This document shows, piece by piece, positions 56,452 through 64,000 of a DNA stretch of 64,000 bases (position 1 is the first letter of the stretch; each line of letters begins with the position of its first letter). Origin of the DNA: Hyphococcus flavus (GTDB taxonomy: Bacteria > Pseudomonadota > Alphaproteobacteria > Caulobacterales > Parvularculaceae); the NCBI RefSeq assembly GCF_028748065.1, contig NZ_CP118166.1:2123501-2187500 (forward strand), read 5' to 3'. Position numbers and translations under genes: made by a program. The notes under the pieces were generated by a model. The model was given only the letters and a program-made list of their open reading frames with translations. It was not told the DNA's origin and searched no databases.

Positions 56452-57258
56452 TTATTCGAGTTCTTCGTCAAATTCCTCGAACTCGCCGATATCGGGCAAA
56501 TCGTCGAAGGTGGTCCGGCCGTTTGCGATTTCCCGTTTGCGCGATTGCAGGTAGAAACTCCGTATCGACGCATAAAAGTCGAGTGAGTCTGCTTCGATAT
56601 CCGCCAGCGGTTCGATAAGCGGCTCGCGTGTCGATAATAAGTTAGCACCCGTGCGCGAATACCGGAAATATTGCGCCGGCTCGGTACGAATCCATATCGC
56701 CGGATCGGCCGCGACATCGGCAGCGGAGCCCAGGCCGTCGCGAACAGTGCTCGGCCCAAAAAACGGCAGCACAACGTACGGTCCGGAATCAACGCCCCAC
56801 ACGGCAAGCGTCTGTCCGAAATCTTCCGAATGCTGCTCAATGCCAAGTCGTTCCGCCGGATCGCCCATGCCGCCGAAACCGATGGTTGAGTTGATGACAA
56901 AACGTCCGGCGGTCTCACCGGCGCGGCCGAATTCGCCCTGCAGGATATCGTTCACAAGCGTGACAGGCGTGCGCAGGTTAGCCAGAAAGTTTCGAATGCC
57001 CTTACGCTGCTTTTTGTGGGTGACGGCGCGATAGGCCTTTGCGGCAGGAACCATCAATGCACGATCGAACGTGTTGTTCACCGCGAACATTTTGCGATTG
57101 AAACCTTCCCATGGATCTGCCTCGCTGGCGCCCGTTTCAATCTGGGTCGTTTCGAGTTCGCGGGCGACATCTTCGGCTTCACCTGCGCCGACGAGTTGCG
57201 CCTGGGCCGGGCCAGCCATTGGCAAGCATAGGGCGGCGATCAAAATGAGATATTTCAT
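56452..57258 (-). CDS. mlaA: MlaA/VacJ family outer-membrane phospholipid protein
   Basis: 268 residues from the ATG at 57258 (another at 57285). It has DPWEGFNRKMFAVNNTFDRA, the MlaA signature, then INSTIGFGGMGDPAERLGIE, EDFGQTLAVWGVDSGPYVVL and LPFFGPSTVRDGLG. MlaA normally is a lipoprotein; here the signal MKYLILIAALCLPMAGPAQA has no proper lipobox (the cysteine is preceded by AAL) and looks like a signal-peptidase-I type ending AQA. It removes misplaced phospholipids from the outer leaflet together with MlaC. Confidence 0.9.
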   Translation of the reverse strand: MKYLILIAALCLPMAGPAQAQLVGAGEAEDVARELETTQIETGASEADPWEGFNRKMFAVNNTFDRALMVPAAKAYRAVTHKKQRKGIRNFLANLRTPVTLVNDILQGEFGRAGETAGRFVINSTIGFGGMGDPAERLGIEQHSEDFGQTLAVWGVDSGPYVVLPFFGPSTVRDGLGSAADVAADPAIWIRTEPAQYFRYSRTGANLLSTREPLIEPLADIEADSLDFYASIRSFYLQSRKREIANGRTTFDDLPDIGEFEEFDEELE

Positions 57259-57402
57259 GGCTGCGGCTATCCCCTTCACAAACATGCGCCAGCGTCATCC
57301 AGCATATTGGCAAGATATAAGAATTCGACCCTGACTCACAATCCGCTGTTTCTCGCTTTGCTTTCGGCTGAATTTAGACAAATCCGAGCTGATTGCCATC
57401 AT

Positions 57403-57418
57403 ATAAAGATATCTTTAT
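57403..57418 (+). promoter_or_regulatory. 16-bp palindromic operator
   Basis: ATAAAGATATCTTTAT is a perfect palindrome 29 nt before the ATG of the ArsR-methyltransferase gene. It has the size and AT-rich form of ArsR-family operators, and I recall similar sites for SahR-type regulators of the methionine cycle in Proteobacteria. Autoregulation is the simplest reading. Confidence 0.6.
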
Positions 57419-57447
57419 GTTTAATTAGGCTAAATTGAAGGCATCCC

Positions 57448-58437
57448 ATGGCGCTGGACGCAGCTCTCAATATTTTCCGGGCGATAGGCGAGGAAACGCG
57501 CCTGCGCATCATGGCGCTGCTTCATCGCGGTGAACTGACCGTGAGTGAAATCACCGCCATCCTCGGGCAGAGCCAGCCTCGGGTCAGCCGTCATTTAAAA
57601 ATTCTCGCAGATGCGGGGCTGGTGGAACGTCACCGCGAAGGGGCGTGGATGTTTTATCGGCTTGCGGATCGCAGCGGTGATCAGGCGGCGGCACAGGCGG
57701 TTATCGATGTTATGGACGAACTGGCCGAGGCCGATGACCGAATTCTCACCCGTGATGGCGATCGTTTTTTACAGGCGCGCGAAGCGCGGGCCGCGCTGGC
57801 GGCGTCATACTTTGAGGAGAATGCAAAGGAGTGGGGGCGCCTTCGGAGCCTGCACTTGCCAGAAAAAGATATAGAGTCGCGCATTATCGAGCTGGCGGGC
57901 GAGAAGACGGTCGATCTGTTCGTAGACCTTGGTACCGGCACCGGCCGCATGCTGGAGATTTTCGCTGATCTATACAAATCAGCGATCGGTTACGACCTTT
58001 CCCATGAAATGCTAGCGATTGCCCGCGCCAATCTCGATCAGGCGGGCATTACCCATGCCCAGGCCCGTCACGGCGACTTGTTCGCCTTGCCGCTTGAAAG
58101 CCAGAGCGCCGACATCGTCTGCCTGCATCATGTGCTGCACTACCTTGCCGAGCCCAGACTGGCTGTTGTGGAGGCGGCGCGGCTTTTGAAACCGCAAGGG
58201 CGGCTGGTCGTTTCTGACTTTGCCCCGCACGAGCTCGAATTCTTACGTGAAGAACATGCCCACCGCCGCTTAGGGTTTTCCGATGATGAAGTGCGTGAGT
58301 GGTGTGGCGCTGCTGGATTGAAGCTGGTTCAGACGGAAACGATGTCGCCCGCAGCTTCAGACAAGCAGAAGCTGACCGTCAAAATCTGGATGTGTTCAGC
58401 GGCGAAGACGGCGCAACAGTCGCGTCAAGCCGCATAA
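57448..58437 (+). CDS. ArsR-family regulator fused to a SAM-dependent methyltransferase
   Basis: 329 residues. The N-terminal winged helix (about 1-80) has EETRLRIMALLHRGELTVSE and GQSQPRVSRHLKILADAGLV, as in ArsR. From about 120 a class I methyltransferase follows: LFVDLGTGTGRMLEIFAD (motif I), GYDLSHEMLAIAR, ADIVCLHHVLHYL and LLKPQGRLVVSDF. No cysteine metal site is seen, so it may sense SAM or SAH, as proposed for related fusions near methionine genes. GAAGG lies before the ATG. No met genes are adjacent. Confidence 0.9.
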   Translation: MALDAALNIFRAIGEETRLRIMALLHRGELTVSEITAILGQSQPRVSRHLKILADAGLVERHREGAWMFYRLADRSGDQAAAQAVIDVMDELAEADDRILTRDGDRFLQAREARAALAASYFEENAKEWGRLRSLHLPEKDIESRIIELAGEKTVDLFVDLGTGTGRMLEIFADLYKSAIGYDLSHEMLAIARANLDQAGITHAQARHGDLFALPLESQSADIVCLHHVLHYLAEPRLAVVEAARLLKPQGRLVVSDFAPHELEFLREEHAHRRLGFSDDEVREWCGAAGLKLVQTETMSPAASDKQKLTVKIWMCSAAKTAQQSRQAA

Positions 58438-58447
58438 CACGTGAGAA

Positions 58448-58549
58448 CTAGTTAAAAACGCCTGCGATTACGAGTGCGATAATGGTGAAAGCCGCCCCGC
58501 AACATAGCCCGCTCGCCAATACGCCGAGCCCTTGAAACGTTTGCCCCAT
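58448..58549 (-). CDS. Possible 33-residue membrane peptide
   Basis: The sequence begins MGQTFQGLGVLASGLCCGAA and ends in a hydrophobic helix (FTIIALVIAGVFN). AAGGG lies 6 nt before the ATG. One predicted membrane segment covers most of the peptide and a CC pair sits near its start. It lies in the 371-nt gap (58438-58808), convergent with the ArsR-methyltransferase gene. No family is known to me; the rest of the gap, 58550-58808, shows nothing I can name. Confidence 0.4.
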   Translation of the reverse strand: MGQTFQGLGVLASGLCCGAAFTIIALVIAGVFN

Positions 58550-58808
58550 CCTTGGCCCTTTCCGGTTCAGATCGTCAGCACCAAAGTCACGCTTTCAATG
58601 TGTGTAGGAATTGTGTCGATGAAATTTCAGTTTTGCAAAGTGTAGCATCAGTCATAGAGCGCATGGGGTGCGCCATGACTGTCATAAGTCTTTGCTGGTT
58701 TGAGCGAAATTATTTTCAAACAACTTTTCCCCAGGCTAATACCGGGCTTTTGCGGTGCGGCGCCAAAACGGGTGGCGATTTTCCCGGCCTCCGATTATGA
58801 GGCAATCA

Positions 58809-59492
58809 ATGAGCTTTTGGGACAGGATAGAAGCGACCCTTGCCGAGGCGCACAAACGTACGCTTGGGACGCTGCTGGATGCGCTTGCGACCCAGCGCCG
58901 TCGGCGTGATGAGGCGGCGTTCTCTATCGCCCTGATCGCGCTTTCAGCAAAAATGGCGAAAGCGGATGGTATTGTAACCGACGACGAGATCGACGCGTTT
59001 CGGGATTATTTTCATTTTCCGGAAAAAGAAGCTGGCAAAGTTCGGATGATCTATCAGCTTGCCCAACAGGACGTGGCGGGTTTTTCTGAATACGTAAAAA
59101 GAGTGGCCAAGATTTTCGATGATTCGCCGGTCGTCCTCGAAGATGTGCTCGACTGTCTCTTTCATGTGGCGGTAGCGGATGGTGTCGCGCACCCGCGAGA
59201 GCTGGAGCTATTGGAACAGGCGGCCAAGGCGTTCAACATTTCAGCGCCAGCGTATCACCGGTTAAAGGCGGCGCATCTGGGTCTGGCGGATGACGACCCG
59301 TACCTGATAATAGGGGTCGAGCCGGGGGAGAGCCTCGATAAGGTCAAGGCCGCATATCGCGCTCTCTCCAGAGATCATCATCCTGACGCATTGATGGCGC
59401 GCGGCGTGCCTTCCGATCTGGTCACGATTGCTGAAGGCCGAATGGCGGCGATCAATACCGCCTATGAACAGATATTAACTGATTACAAGTAG
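58809..59492 (+). CDS. TerB/DjlA-like co-chaperone with C-terminal J domain
   Basis: 227 residues from the ATG at 58809 (GAGG upstream). The TerB-like helical domain (about 40-150) has ALSAKMAKADGIVTDDEIDA and LFHVAVADGVAHPRELELLE; the J domain (about 160-227) has DPYLIIGVEPGESLDKVKAA and RALSRDHHPD with the HPD loop that stimulates DnaK ATPase. E. coli DjlA has an N-terminal membrane anchor; this protein has none visible, so it is probably cytoplasmic. Confidence 0.88.
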   Translation: MSFWDRIEATLAEAHKRTLGTLLDALATQRRRRDEAAFSIALIALSAKMAKADGIVTDDEIDAFRDYFHFPEKEAGKVRMIYQLAQQDVAGFSEYVKRVAKIFDDSPVVLEDVLDCLFHVAVADGVAHPRELELLEQAAKAFNISAPAYHRLKAAHLGLADDDPYLIIGVEPGESLDKVKAAYRALSRDHHPDALMARGVPSDLVTIAEGRMAAINTAYEQILTDYK

Positions 59493-59579
59493 GCTCAGGG
59501 AGACGAAAAGGTTAATCATGCTGGACGCACTGGGTGCAGTCTGGTTTGATGGCGTCATAGTAGAGTTAGGATATCCGGT

Positions 59580-59801
59580 TTGGGTAGTACCATTAAAACA
59601 ACAGAATTTAACGAGGCTGAGCGATCGTCTCTCCTGAACCGGGTCATGGAAACTGCTTTGTTTGCATGCATCGTCATTTTATCCTGCGCCGCCATCATTG
59701 TATTTGCGCTGGCCGCGCCGGTAATCCTCGCCGTGACAGCCTTGATGGGTTATTTTTCGCATAAGGGTGGGCCGCGTCGCTGGCGGCAGGCGGGCGTTTA
59801 G
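59580..59801 (+). CDS. Small membrane protein, start uncertain
   Basis: 73 residues from a TTG at 59580 (AGGA 7 nt upstream) or 51 from an ATG at 59646. One long hydrophobic stretch (ALFACIVILSCAAIIVFALA and onward, about 26-58) that could form two short helices, then a basic tail GGPRRWRQAGV. No family recognised. Confidence 0.5.
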   Translation: MGSTIKTTEFNEAERSSLLNRVMETALFACIVILSCAAIIVFALAAPVILAVTALMGYFSHKGGPRRWRQAGV

Positions 59802-59900
59802 GCCTTAATCCTGAAATAGTTTTTTTCGTTTGCGGAGCGCGACGATTCTATCGTAAGCGCGAGACCTACTTCGTCCGTAAATCAATAAAAGGAGTGAGCC

Positions 59901-60806
59901 ATGACTTTGCGCGAGATTAGCGCACTCCTTTTGATGTGCCTCGTCTGGGGTTTTCATTTTGTCGTAATCAAGTTGATCGTCGGCGAAGTGCCGCCAATGT
60001 TTTACGCGGCGGTCCGGCTTGCGCTTGTGGCGTTGTTGTTGTCGCCGTTCCTTAGATGGCGGCGCGGTGAAATGGCGAGGGTGCTTTTTGGCGGTCTTTG
60101 TTTCGGCGTCTTCAACTACGCCTTTATGTTTTCAGGCGTCAAACTGGCGCCGGCGTCCGCCGCCGCCATCGCCATCGAACTTCATGTGCCGTTCGCCACC
60201 ATTATGGCGATGATTTTTCTGGGCGACCGTCCCGGTTGGCGCAGGCTGGTGGGTATGGCGCTTGCCTTCACCGGCGTCGCCATCATTGCGACGGCGGGAC
60301 CGTCGTCGCCTGATCCGGAAACGCGCATTGGCGTCGGTGTGGGCCTTGTTGCGGCGGCGGCGTTTACGGAGGCTATCGGCGCTGTGCTGGTGAAACGCGC
60401 CACGGCCTTTACGCCGCATCAATTGCTTGCATGGTTTTCGCTGGTCGGCGTGATCGGACTGACGATTATGACCACGATATTCGAAACAGGTCAGGTGGAG
60501 GCGTACAAGGCCGTCGATAAATGGCTGTTCGCTGGGGCGGTGCTTTATTCTGCAGTCGCAGCGTCGATTATCGGGCATTCAACTTATTACTGGTTGCTGC
60601 ATCGGCTGCCTGTCAGTGTTGTTGCGCCAAGCGTGTTGCTGACCACCATGTTTGCCGTGTTTTTCTCGGTCGCCTTGCTGGGCGATCCGTTTGGACCCAG
60701 AATGGCGGTTGGCGGTTTGCTGACCATCGCCGGCGTTGGGGTCGTGCTTTTGCGAAATATCAAGAAACAGCCCCATACTGGCGTTCTTGCCGAACCGCCT
60801 GGGTAG
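59901..60806 (+). CDS. EamA/DMT family transporter
   Basis: 301 residues, ten hydrophobic segments in two EamA repeats. The first begins ISALLLMCLVWGFHFVVIKL with FYAAVRLALVALLLSPFLRW and APASAAAIAIELHVPFATIM; the second repeat is LVAAAAFTEAIGAVLVKRAT onward with LGDPFGPRMAVGGLLTIAGV at the end. These proteins export or import amino acids and other metabolites; the substrate is unknown. GGAG lies before the ATG. It is followed 3 nt later by the amidase gene, so they are probably cotranscribed. Confidence 0.92.
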   Translation: MTLREISALLLMCLVWGFHFVVIKLIVGEVPPMFYAAVRLALVALLLSPFLRWRRGEMARVLFGGLCFGVFNYAFMFSGVKLAPASAAAIAIELHVPFATIMAMIFLGDRPGWRRLVGMALAFTGVAIIATAGPSSPDPETRIGVGVGLVAAAAFTEAIGAVLVKRATAFTPHQLLAWFSLVGVIGLTIMTTIFETGQVEAYKAVDKWLFAGAVLYSAVAASIIGHSTYYWLLHRLPVSVVAPSVLLTTMFAVFFSVALLGDPFGPRMAVGGLLTIAGVGVVLLRNIKKQPHTGVLAEPPG

Positions 60807-60809
60807 TCC

Positions 60810-61490
60810 ATGAAGCTGATCGATGCGCCTTCTCCGAATTTTGATGAACGCGGCCGCGACATCGACACGGTCGTGCTTCATTACACGGGGATGCCCACAG
60901 GAAAAGAAGCGCTAGAGAGACTTTGTGATCCGCAGGCGAAAGTAAGCGCGCATTACCTTGTTGAAGAAAATGGCGACATTTATCGCCTCGTTGATGAAGT
61001 GAAACGAGCGTGGCACGCAGGCGTTGCCTACTGGCGCGGCGATATCGACATCAATGCGCGTTCCATCGGTATTGAGATCGTCAATCCGGGGCATGCCTGG
61101 GGCTATCGCGACTTCCCCGAAGCTCAAGTAACAGCCGTTATCGCATTGGTGAAAGACATATGCTCACGCCATAAAATTTCGCCAGCGCGGGTGGTCGGCC
61201 ATTCCGATGTTGCGCCGCGCCGTAAAGAAGACCCCGGTGAAAAATTTCCGTGGAAAAAGTTAGCTGACGCAGGGCTGGCGCTGGCCCCGTTTGAGGGAGA
61301 TCCCAAAGACGGCGAGGGCGTGACGTTCGATGAAGCACTGAAAGCACTTTCTGATATCGGCTACGACGCCAATCTCGGGGATTATACAGCGGGGTTGCTC
61401 GCCTTTCAGCGGCGTTTTTGCCCGCAGTCGCTAGGGCAGGGATTTGATGCAAGAACCCGGGCGGCGTTGATCTACGCTAGCGGTCTTTAA
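60810..61490 (+). CDS. AmiD-like N-acetylmuramoyl-L-alanine amidase
   Basis: 226 residues. The Amidase_2 domain starts DTVVLHYTGMPTGKEALERL (first zinc His), then VSAHYLVEENGDIYRLVDE, KRAWHAGVAYW, SIGIEIVNPG and VVGHSDVAPRRKEDPGEKFP (later zinc ligands). A C-terminal peptidoglycan-binding-like part (about 175-225) has YTAGLLAFQRRFCPQSLG. It cleaves the amide between muramic acid and the peptide. No signal peptide is seen, so it may recycle anhydro-muropeptides in the cytoplasm, like AmpD. Confidence 0.9.
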   Translation: MKLIDAPSPNFDERGRDIDTVVLHYTGMPTGKEALERLCDPQAKVSAHYLVEENGDIYRLVDEVKRAWHAGVAYWRGDIDINARSIGIEIVNPGHAWGYRDFPEAQVTAVIALVKDICSRHKISPARVVGHSDVAPRRKEDPGEKFPWKKLADAGLALAPFEGDPKDGEGVTFDEALKALSDIGYDANLGDYTAGLLAFQRRFCPQSLGQGFDARTRAALIYASGL

Positions 61491-61550
61491 CGCGGTTGCA
61501 TTGATAACGCGTCACGTCCTAACATGGCCGAAATTCCATGGAGGGGCGTT

Positions 61551-63314
61551 ATGTTCCGTAAGCTGATTAATTGTGTTGCCGCGATAATAGTGGCGTCTTT
61601 TTCAATCGCGATCGCGCAAGACATAGGTCCCGGCGGCAGGCCAGTGGGCGAGACGTGGTCCAGAAGCCCGGTAATTGCCGAACACGGCATGGCAGCGACA
61701 GCCCATCCGCTGGCGAGCCAGGTCGCAATCGATGTCCTGAAGCAAGGCGGCAGTGCAGTGGATGCGGCTATCGCGGCGAATGCAACGCTTGGTCTGATGG
61801 AGCCGACCGGCAACGGCATCGGCGGCGATCTTTTCGCTATCATCTGGGACCCGGAAACGGAAAAGCTTTATGGGCTCAACGCATCGGGGCGCAGTCCCAT
61901 GGGCCGCAGTTTTGAAGATTTGCTTAGTGCGTTAGGCGATGCGGATTCATTGCCGCCATTCGGGCACCTTCCCGTTACCGTGCCGGGCGCTGTCGATGGC
62001 TGGTTCGAAATGCATGAACGGTTCGGAAAACTTTCCATGCGGAAAAATCTGGCGCCGGCGATTTCCTATGCTGAAAACGGTTTTCCGGTGTCGCCGGTGA
62101 TCGCCTATTACTTGCAGATGAATCTCGACCGGTTCGAGGAACGCCTCGACATGATTGGTGAGTTCGATAACGCCCGGGAAACATACTTCGCCAACGGAGC
62201 GCCGAAAACGGGAGAGATTTTCAAAAACCCCGATCTCGCCAACACTTATGACATCATTGCCCGCAAGGGCCGCGATGCGTTCTACAAAGGCGAGATTGCG
62301 CGGGCCATGGACGCCTACTTCAAGCGTATCGGTGGCGATTTGAGACTTGAAGACTTTGCAGCCCATGAAAGCGAGTGGGTGGAACCCGGTTGCGTGGAAT
62401 ACAAGGACGGCGTCGAGCTTTGCGAGCTGCCGCCGAATGGGCAGGGGTTCGCCGCCCTGCAGATGGTCAACATTTTGAAAAATGTTGATCTGACGCAATG
62501 GGATCGCGGCAGTCCGGAAGTGCACCATTATATCACCGAAGCAAAACGGCTGGCGTTTGAGGATGTCGCACGCTTTTACGCCGACCCGGCTTTCGCGGAA
62601 ATCCCGGTTGACTGGCTCTTGTCGGATGAATATGGCCGCGAACGGTTTGCGCTGATTGATCCGGAAAAAGCGAATCCAGAACCTGCGCCCGGTGATCCGA
62701 AGATCGAAGGGCCTGGCGACACGACTTATCTCACTGTCGCCGACAAAAACGGTATGATGGTCTCGCTCATCCAGTCGAACTATCGCGGCATGGGGGCCGG
62801 GCTTGTCGCCGACGGTCTTGGTTTCATGTTTCAGGATCGCGGCGAGTTATATTCGCTCGATCCGGACCATCCGAATGTTTACGCGCCCGGCAAGCGCCCC
62901 TTTCACACGATTATTCCGGCGTTCGTGAAAAAGGATGGCGCGCCGCTGATCAGTTTCGGTCTCATGGGCGGCGCCATGCAGCCGCAAGGCCATGTGCAAA
63001 TCCTGATTAATTTGTTCGACTACGGCATGAATCTGCAGGAAGCCGGCGACGCCGCGCGGCTTAATCACAGCGGCGGGCGCGCATCGACAGATCGGTTAGG
63101 GGAGGCGCCTGACAATGCGCTTGGCGTTCTGAATGTGGAGGCTGGCGTGCCGGAAGCGACGATTGATGCGTTGCGGGCCATGGGCCATGACGTCAATGTC
63201 GTTGAGAACGGTGTGATGTTCGGCGGCTATCAGGCGATCATGCGCAATCCTGAGACCGGGGTTTACTGGGGTGCAACGGAGATGCGCAAGGATGGCACGG
63301 TCGCCGGATACTAA
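61551..63314 (+). CDS. ggt: Gamma-glutamyltransferase
   Basis: 587 residues from the ATG at 61551, with GGAGGGG upstream. A signal peptide ends IAIAQDIG. GGSAVDAAIAANATLGLMEP and GNGIGGDLFAI open the Ggt fold; autocleavage is expected before Thr at about 391 in GPGDTTYLTV, giving large and small subunits. It hydrolyses or transfers the gamma-glutamyl group of glutathione in the periplasm. The C-terminus contains GYQAIMRNPETGVYWGATEM. Confidence 0.95.
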   Translation: MFRKLINCVAAIIVASFSIAIAQDIGPGGRPVGETWSRSPVIAEHGMAATAHPLASQVAIDVLKQGGSAVDAAIAANATLGLMEPTGNGIGGDLFAIIWDPETEKLYGLNASGRSPMGRSFEDLLSALGDADSLPPFGHLPVTVPGAVDGWFEMHERFGKLSMRKNLAPAISYAENGFPVSPVIAYYLQMNLDRFEERLDMIGEFDNARETYFANGAPKTGEIFKNPDLANTYDIIARKGRDAFYKGEIARAMDAYFKRIGGDLRLEDFAAHESEWVEPGCVEYKDGVELCELPPNGQGFAALQMVNILKNVDLTQWDRGSPEVHHYITEAKRLAFEDVARFYADPAFAEIPVDWLLSDEYGRERFALIDPEKANPEPAPGDPKIEGPGDTTYLTVADKNGMMVSLIQSNYRGMGAGLVADGLGFMFQDRGELYSLDPDHPNVYAPGKRPFHTIIPAFVKKDGAPLISFGLMGGAMQPQGHVQILINLFDYGMNLQEAGDAARLNHSGGRASTDRLGEAPDNALGVLNVEAGVPEATIDALRAMGHDVNVVENGVMFGGYQAIMRNPETGVYWGATEMRKDGTVAGY

Positions 63315-63341
63315 TCGTAACGGCGCAATCGTTGTTATGAT

Positions 63342-63614
63342 TTATGCAAGTGCGGTAACAGCTTCGAACAGCAGTGTTACGCCAAAGACCAGAGCGACCG
63401 CTGCGCAGAGGCCCTCATAGGCGGCGTTGGACAAGTCCTTTGCAGGCGAAATGTTGAACGTGGCGCCGATCCCGATGGGTTGAGGTGTCCGCATGGCGGT
63501 CCAGCAGACAGCGGCCGTCATGAAGGTAAGCCACGGAAACAGAATAACGGAGATGGAGACGCCGGCGCCCAGAGCGAACATCGCGGCGGTGTTAGAGCGG
63601 AAAAGGTTACGCAT
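63342..63614 (-). CDS. Small two-helix membrane protein
   Basis: 90 residues from the ATG at 63614. Hydrophobic segments at about 11-42 and 68-88, joined by a polar loop TPQPIGIGATFNISPAKDLS. No family recognised. The longer frame to 63980 runs antisense through rnpB and is rejected. Convergent with ggt, 27 nt apart. Confidence 0.65.
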   Translation of the reverse strand: MRNLFRSNTAAMFALGAGVSISVILFPWLTFMTAAVCWTAMRTPQPIGIGATFNISPAKDLSNAAYEGLCAAVALVFGVTLLFEAVTALA

Positions 63615-63738
63615 TTGTCGTCCAGTTGAAAAACAACTAAGGACATAAAGCGGTAAGTCTAATTTCGGCTGACTGTCTTGAGCGCAGATCAAACCACTCC
63701 GGAAAGCCTTTGTTAGCCATGTTATTGGCGAGCCTGCC

Positions 63739-63766
63739 TTGACCTTTCGCGTTCTGGCCCTCAAAT
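63739..63766 (+). promoter_or_regulatory. Probable rnpB promoter
   Basis: TTGACC (63739-63744), a 16-bp spacer and TCAAAT (63761-63766), placing transcription start near 63773, where the RNase P RNA begins. Confidence 0.5.
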
Positions 63767-63772
63767 CGGCGA

Positions 63773-64000
63773 ACGCCAGACGGTCGGACGGCCGCCGGTA
63801 TCGCCTCCGGGCGACGCGGGAGGAAAGTCCGGGCTCCATGGAGACAAGGCGCCGGGTAACGCCCGGCCGGGGTAACCCGAGGGAAAGCGCCACAGAGAAT
63901 ATACCGCCCCGTTTCGGGGTAAGGGTGAAAAGGTGCGGTAAGAGCGCACCGCCGGACCAGCAATGGGACGGGCATGGCAAGCCCCGCCTGGAGCAAGACC
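63773..64000 (+). ncRNA. rnpB: RNase P RNA, 5' part (cut by the right edge)
   Basis: The universally conserved bacterial class A motif GAGGAAAGTCCGGGCTCC is at 63820-63837, followed by the conserved ACAGAGAATATACCGCC region near 63893-63909 and a GGGTAAGGGTGAAA stretch. The RNA is the catalytic part of RNase P, which matures tRNA 5' ends. The start is approximate (within a few nt). The 3' end, including the partner of helix P1, lies outside the window. Confidence 0.93.

Noticed and set aside
58552-58800. Plus-strand ORF of 82 codons before the TerB/J-domain gene
   Set aside because: No ribosome binding site, Cys/Trp-rich low-quality composition, and overlap with the start region of the real gene.
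63615-63980. N-terminal extension of the small membrane protein through the rnpB region
   Set aside because: The extension reads antisense through the conserved RNase P RNA core; the ATG at 63614 gives a normal protein.

Overview
The window is a chromosomal segment of an alphaproteobacterium. The evidence is a recA-alaS-icd neighbourhood, a NadQ-type (COG4111) regulator close to nadABC, a TTAA-N7-TTAAC CtrA-type box, a GAAC-type LexA half-site in the recA promoter, and short palindromic intergenic repeats of a style common in this class. A marine Hyphomonadaceae/Parvularculaceae-like lineage is my best guess, by inference only. Most of the DNA is GC-rich housekeeping sequence. Three places look visibly AT-richer and foreign: an orphan gene inside the nad operon (20.7-21.2 kb), a patch inside glyS (about 8.54-8.82 kb) and a small island just upstream of recA (29.6-31.4 kb).

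Layout. 0-4.3 kb: truncated kynB, divergent from an amino-acid permease and a Rieske oxygenase, then glyQ and a GFA-family protein. 4.3-9.3 kb: two palindromic repeats, a DUF1761 protein, mtgA, an ABM-like protein, a DUF6438 lipoprotein, a thioesterase and glyS. 9.3-17.3 kb: a frameshifted TPR-sulfotransferase, an unknown membrane protein, ppdK, a SleB-like wall hydrolase behind a CtrA-type box, and a DUF2490 protein. 17.3-25.7 kb, all minus strand: a PqqB-like lipoprotein, nadC, nadB, an AT-rich orphan and nadA, then a metallo-beta-lactamase protein, NadQ, a tyrosine phosphatase and an HD hydrolase. A 7-bp inverted repeat overlaps the nadA promoter and is a good candidate NadQ operator. 25.9-31.6 kb: small membrane proteins, an AsmA protein and the accessory island with an HNH-type protein. 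31.7-39.9 kb: recA with an SOS-type promoter, a VOC protein, alaS, a tandem pair of GIN-domain (DUF2807) proteins, icd and trmJ.

39.9-52.3 kb: a periplasmic M13 peptidase followed by a D-aminoacylase-like lipoprotein, a queuosine-precursor transporter, a membrane LytTR regulator, a short malic enzyme, a Baeyer-Villiger-type monooxygenase, a VPLPA/PEP-CTERM-type surface protein, rpsD, a membrane AraC regulator and a DUF2306 protein. 52.4-64 kb: a large TonB-dependent receptor, mlaA-mlaC, an ArsR-methyltransferase fusion behind a 16-bp palindrome, a probable 33-residue membrane peptide, a TerB/J-domain protein, a DMT transporter, an amidase, ggt and the 5' part of rnpB, cut by the right edge.

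Several groups work together: de novo NAD synthesis and its likely regulator; envelope maintenance (MtgA, SleB-like hydrolase, AmiD-like amidase, MlaA/MlaC, AsmA); extracytoplasmic peptide and glutathione breakdown (M13, D-aminoacylase-like, Ggt); and C3/C4 carbon flux (PpdK, malic enzyme, Icd). I found no tRNA, CRISPR array, insertion sequence or complete prophage. No single locus is convincingly a new multi-gene system; the best candidates for a closer look are the nad-operon insertion, the HD-phosphatase-NadQ cluster and the recA-proximal island.
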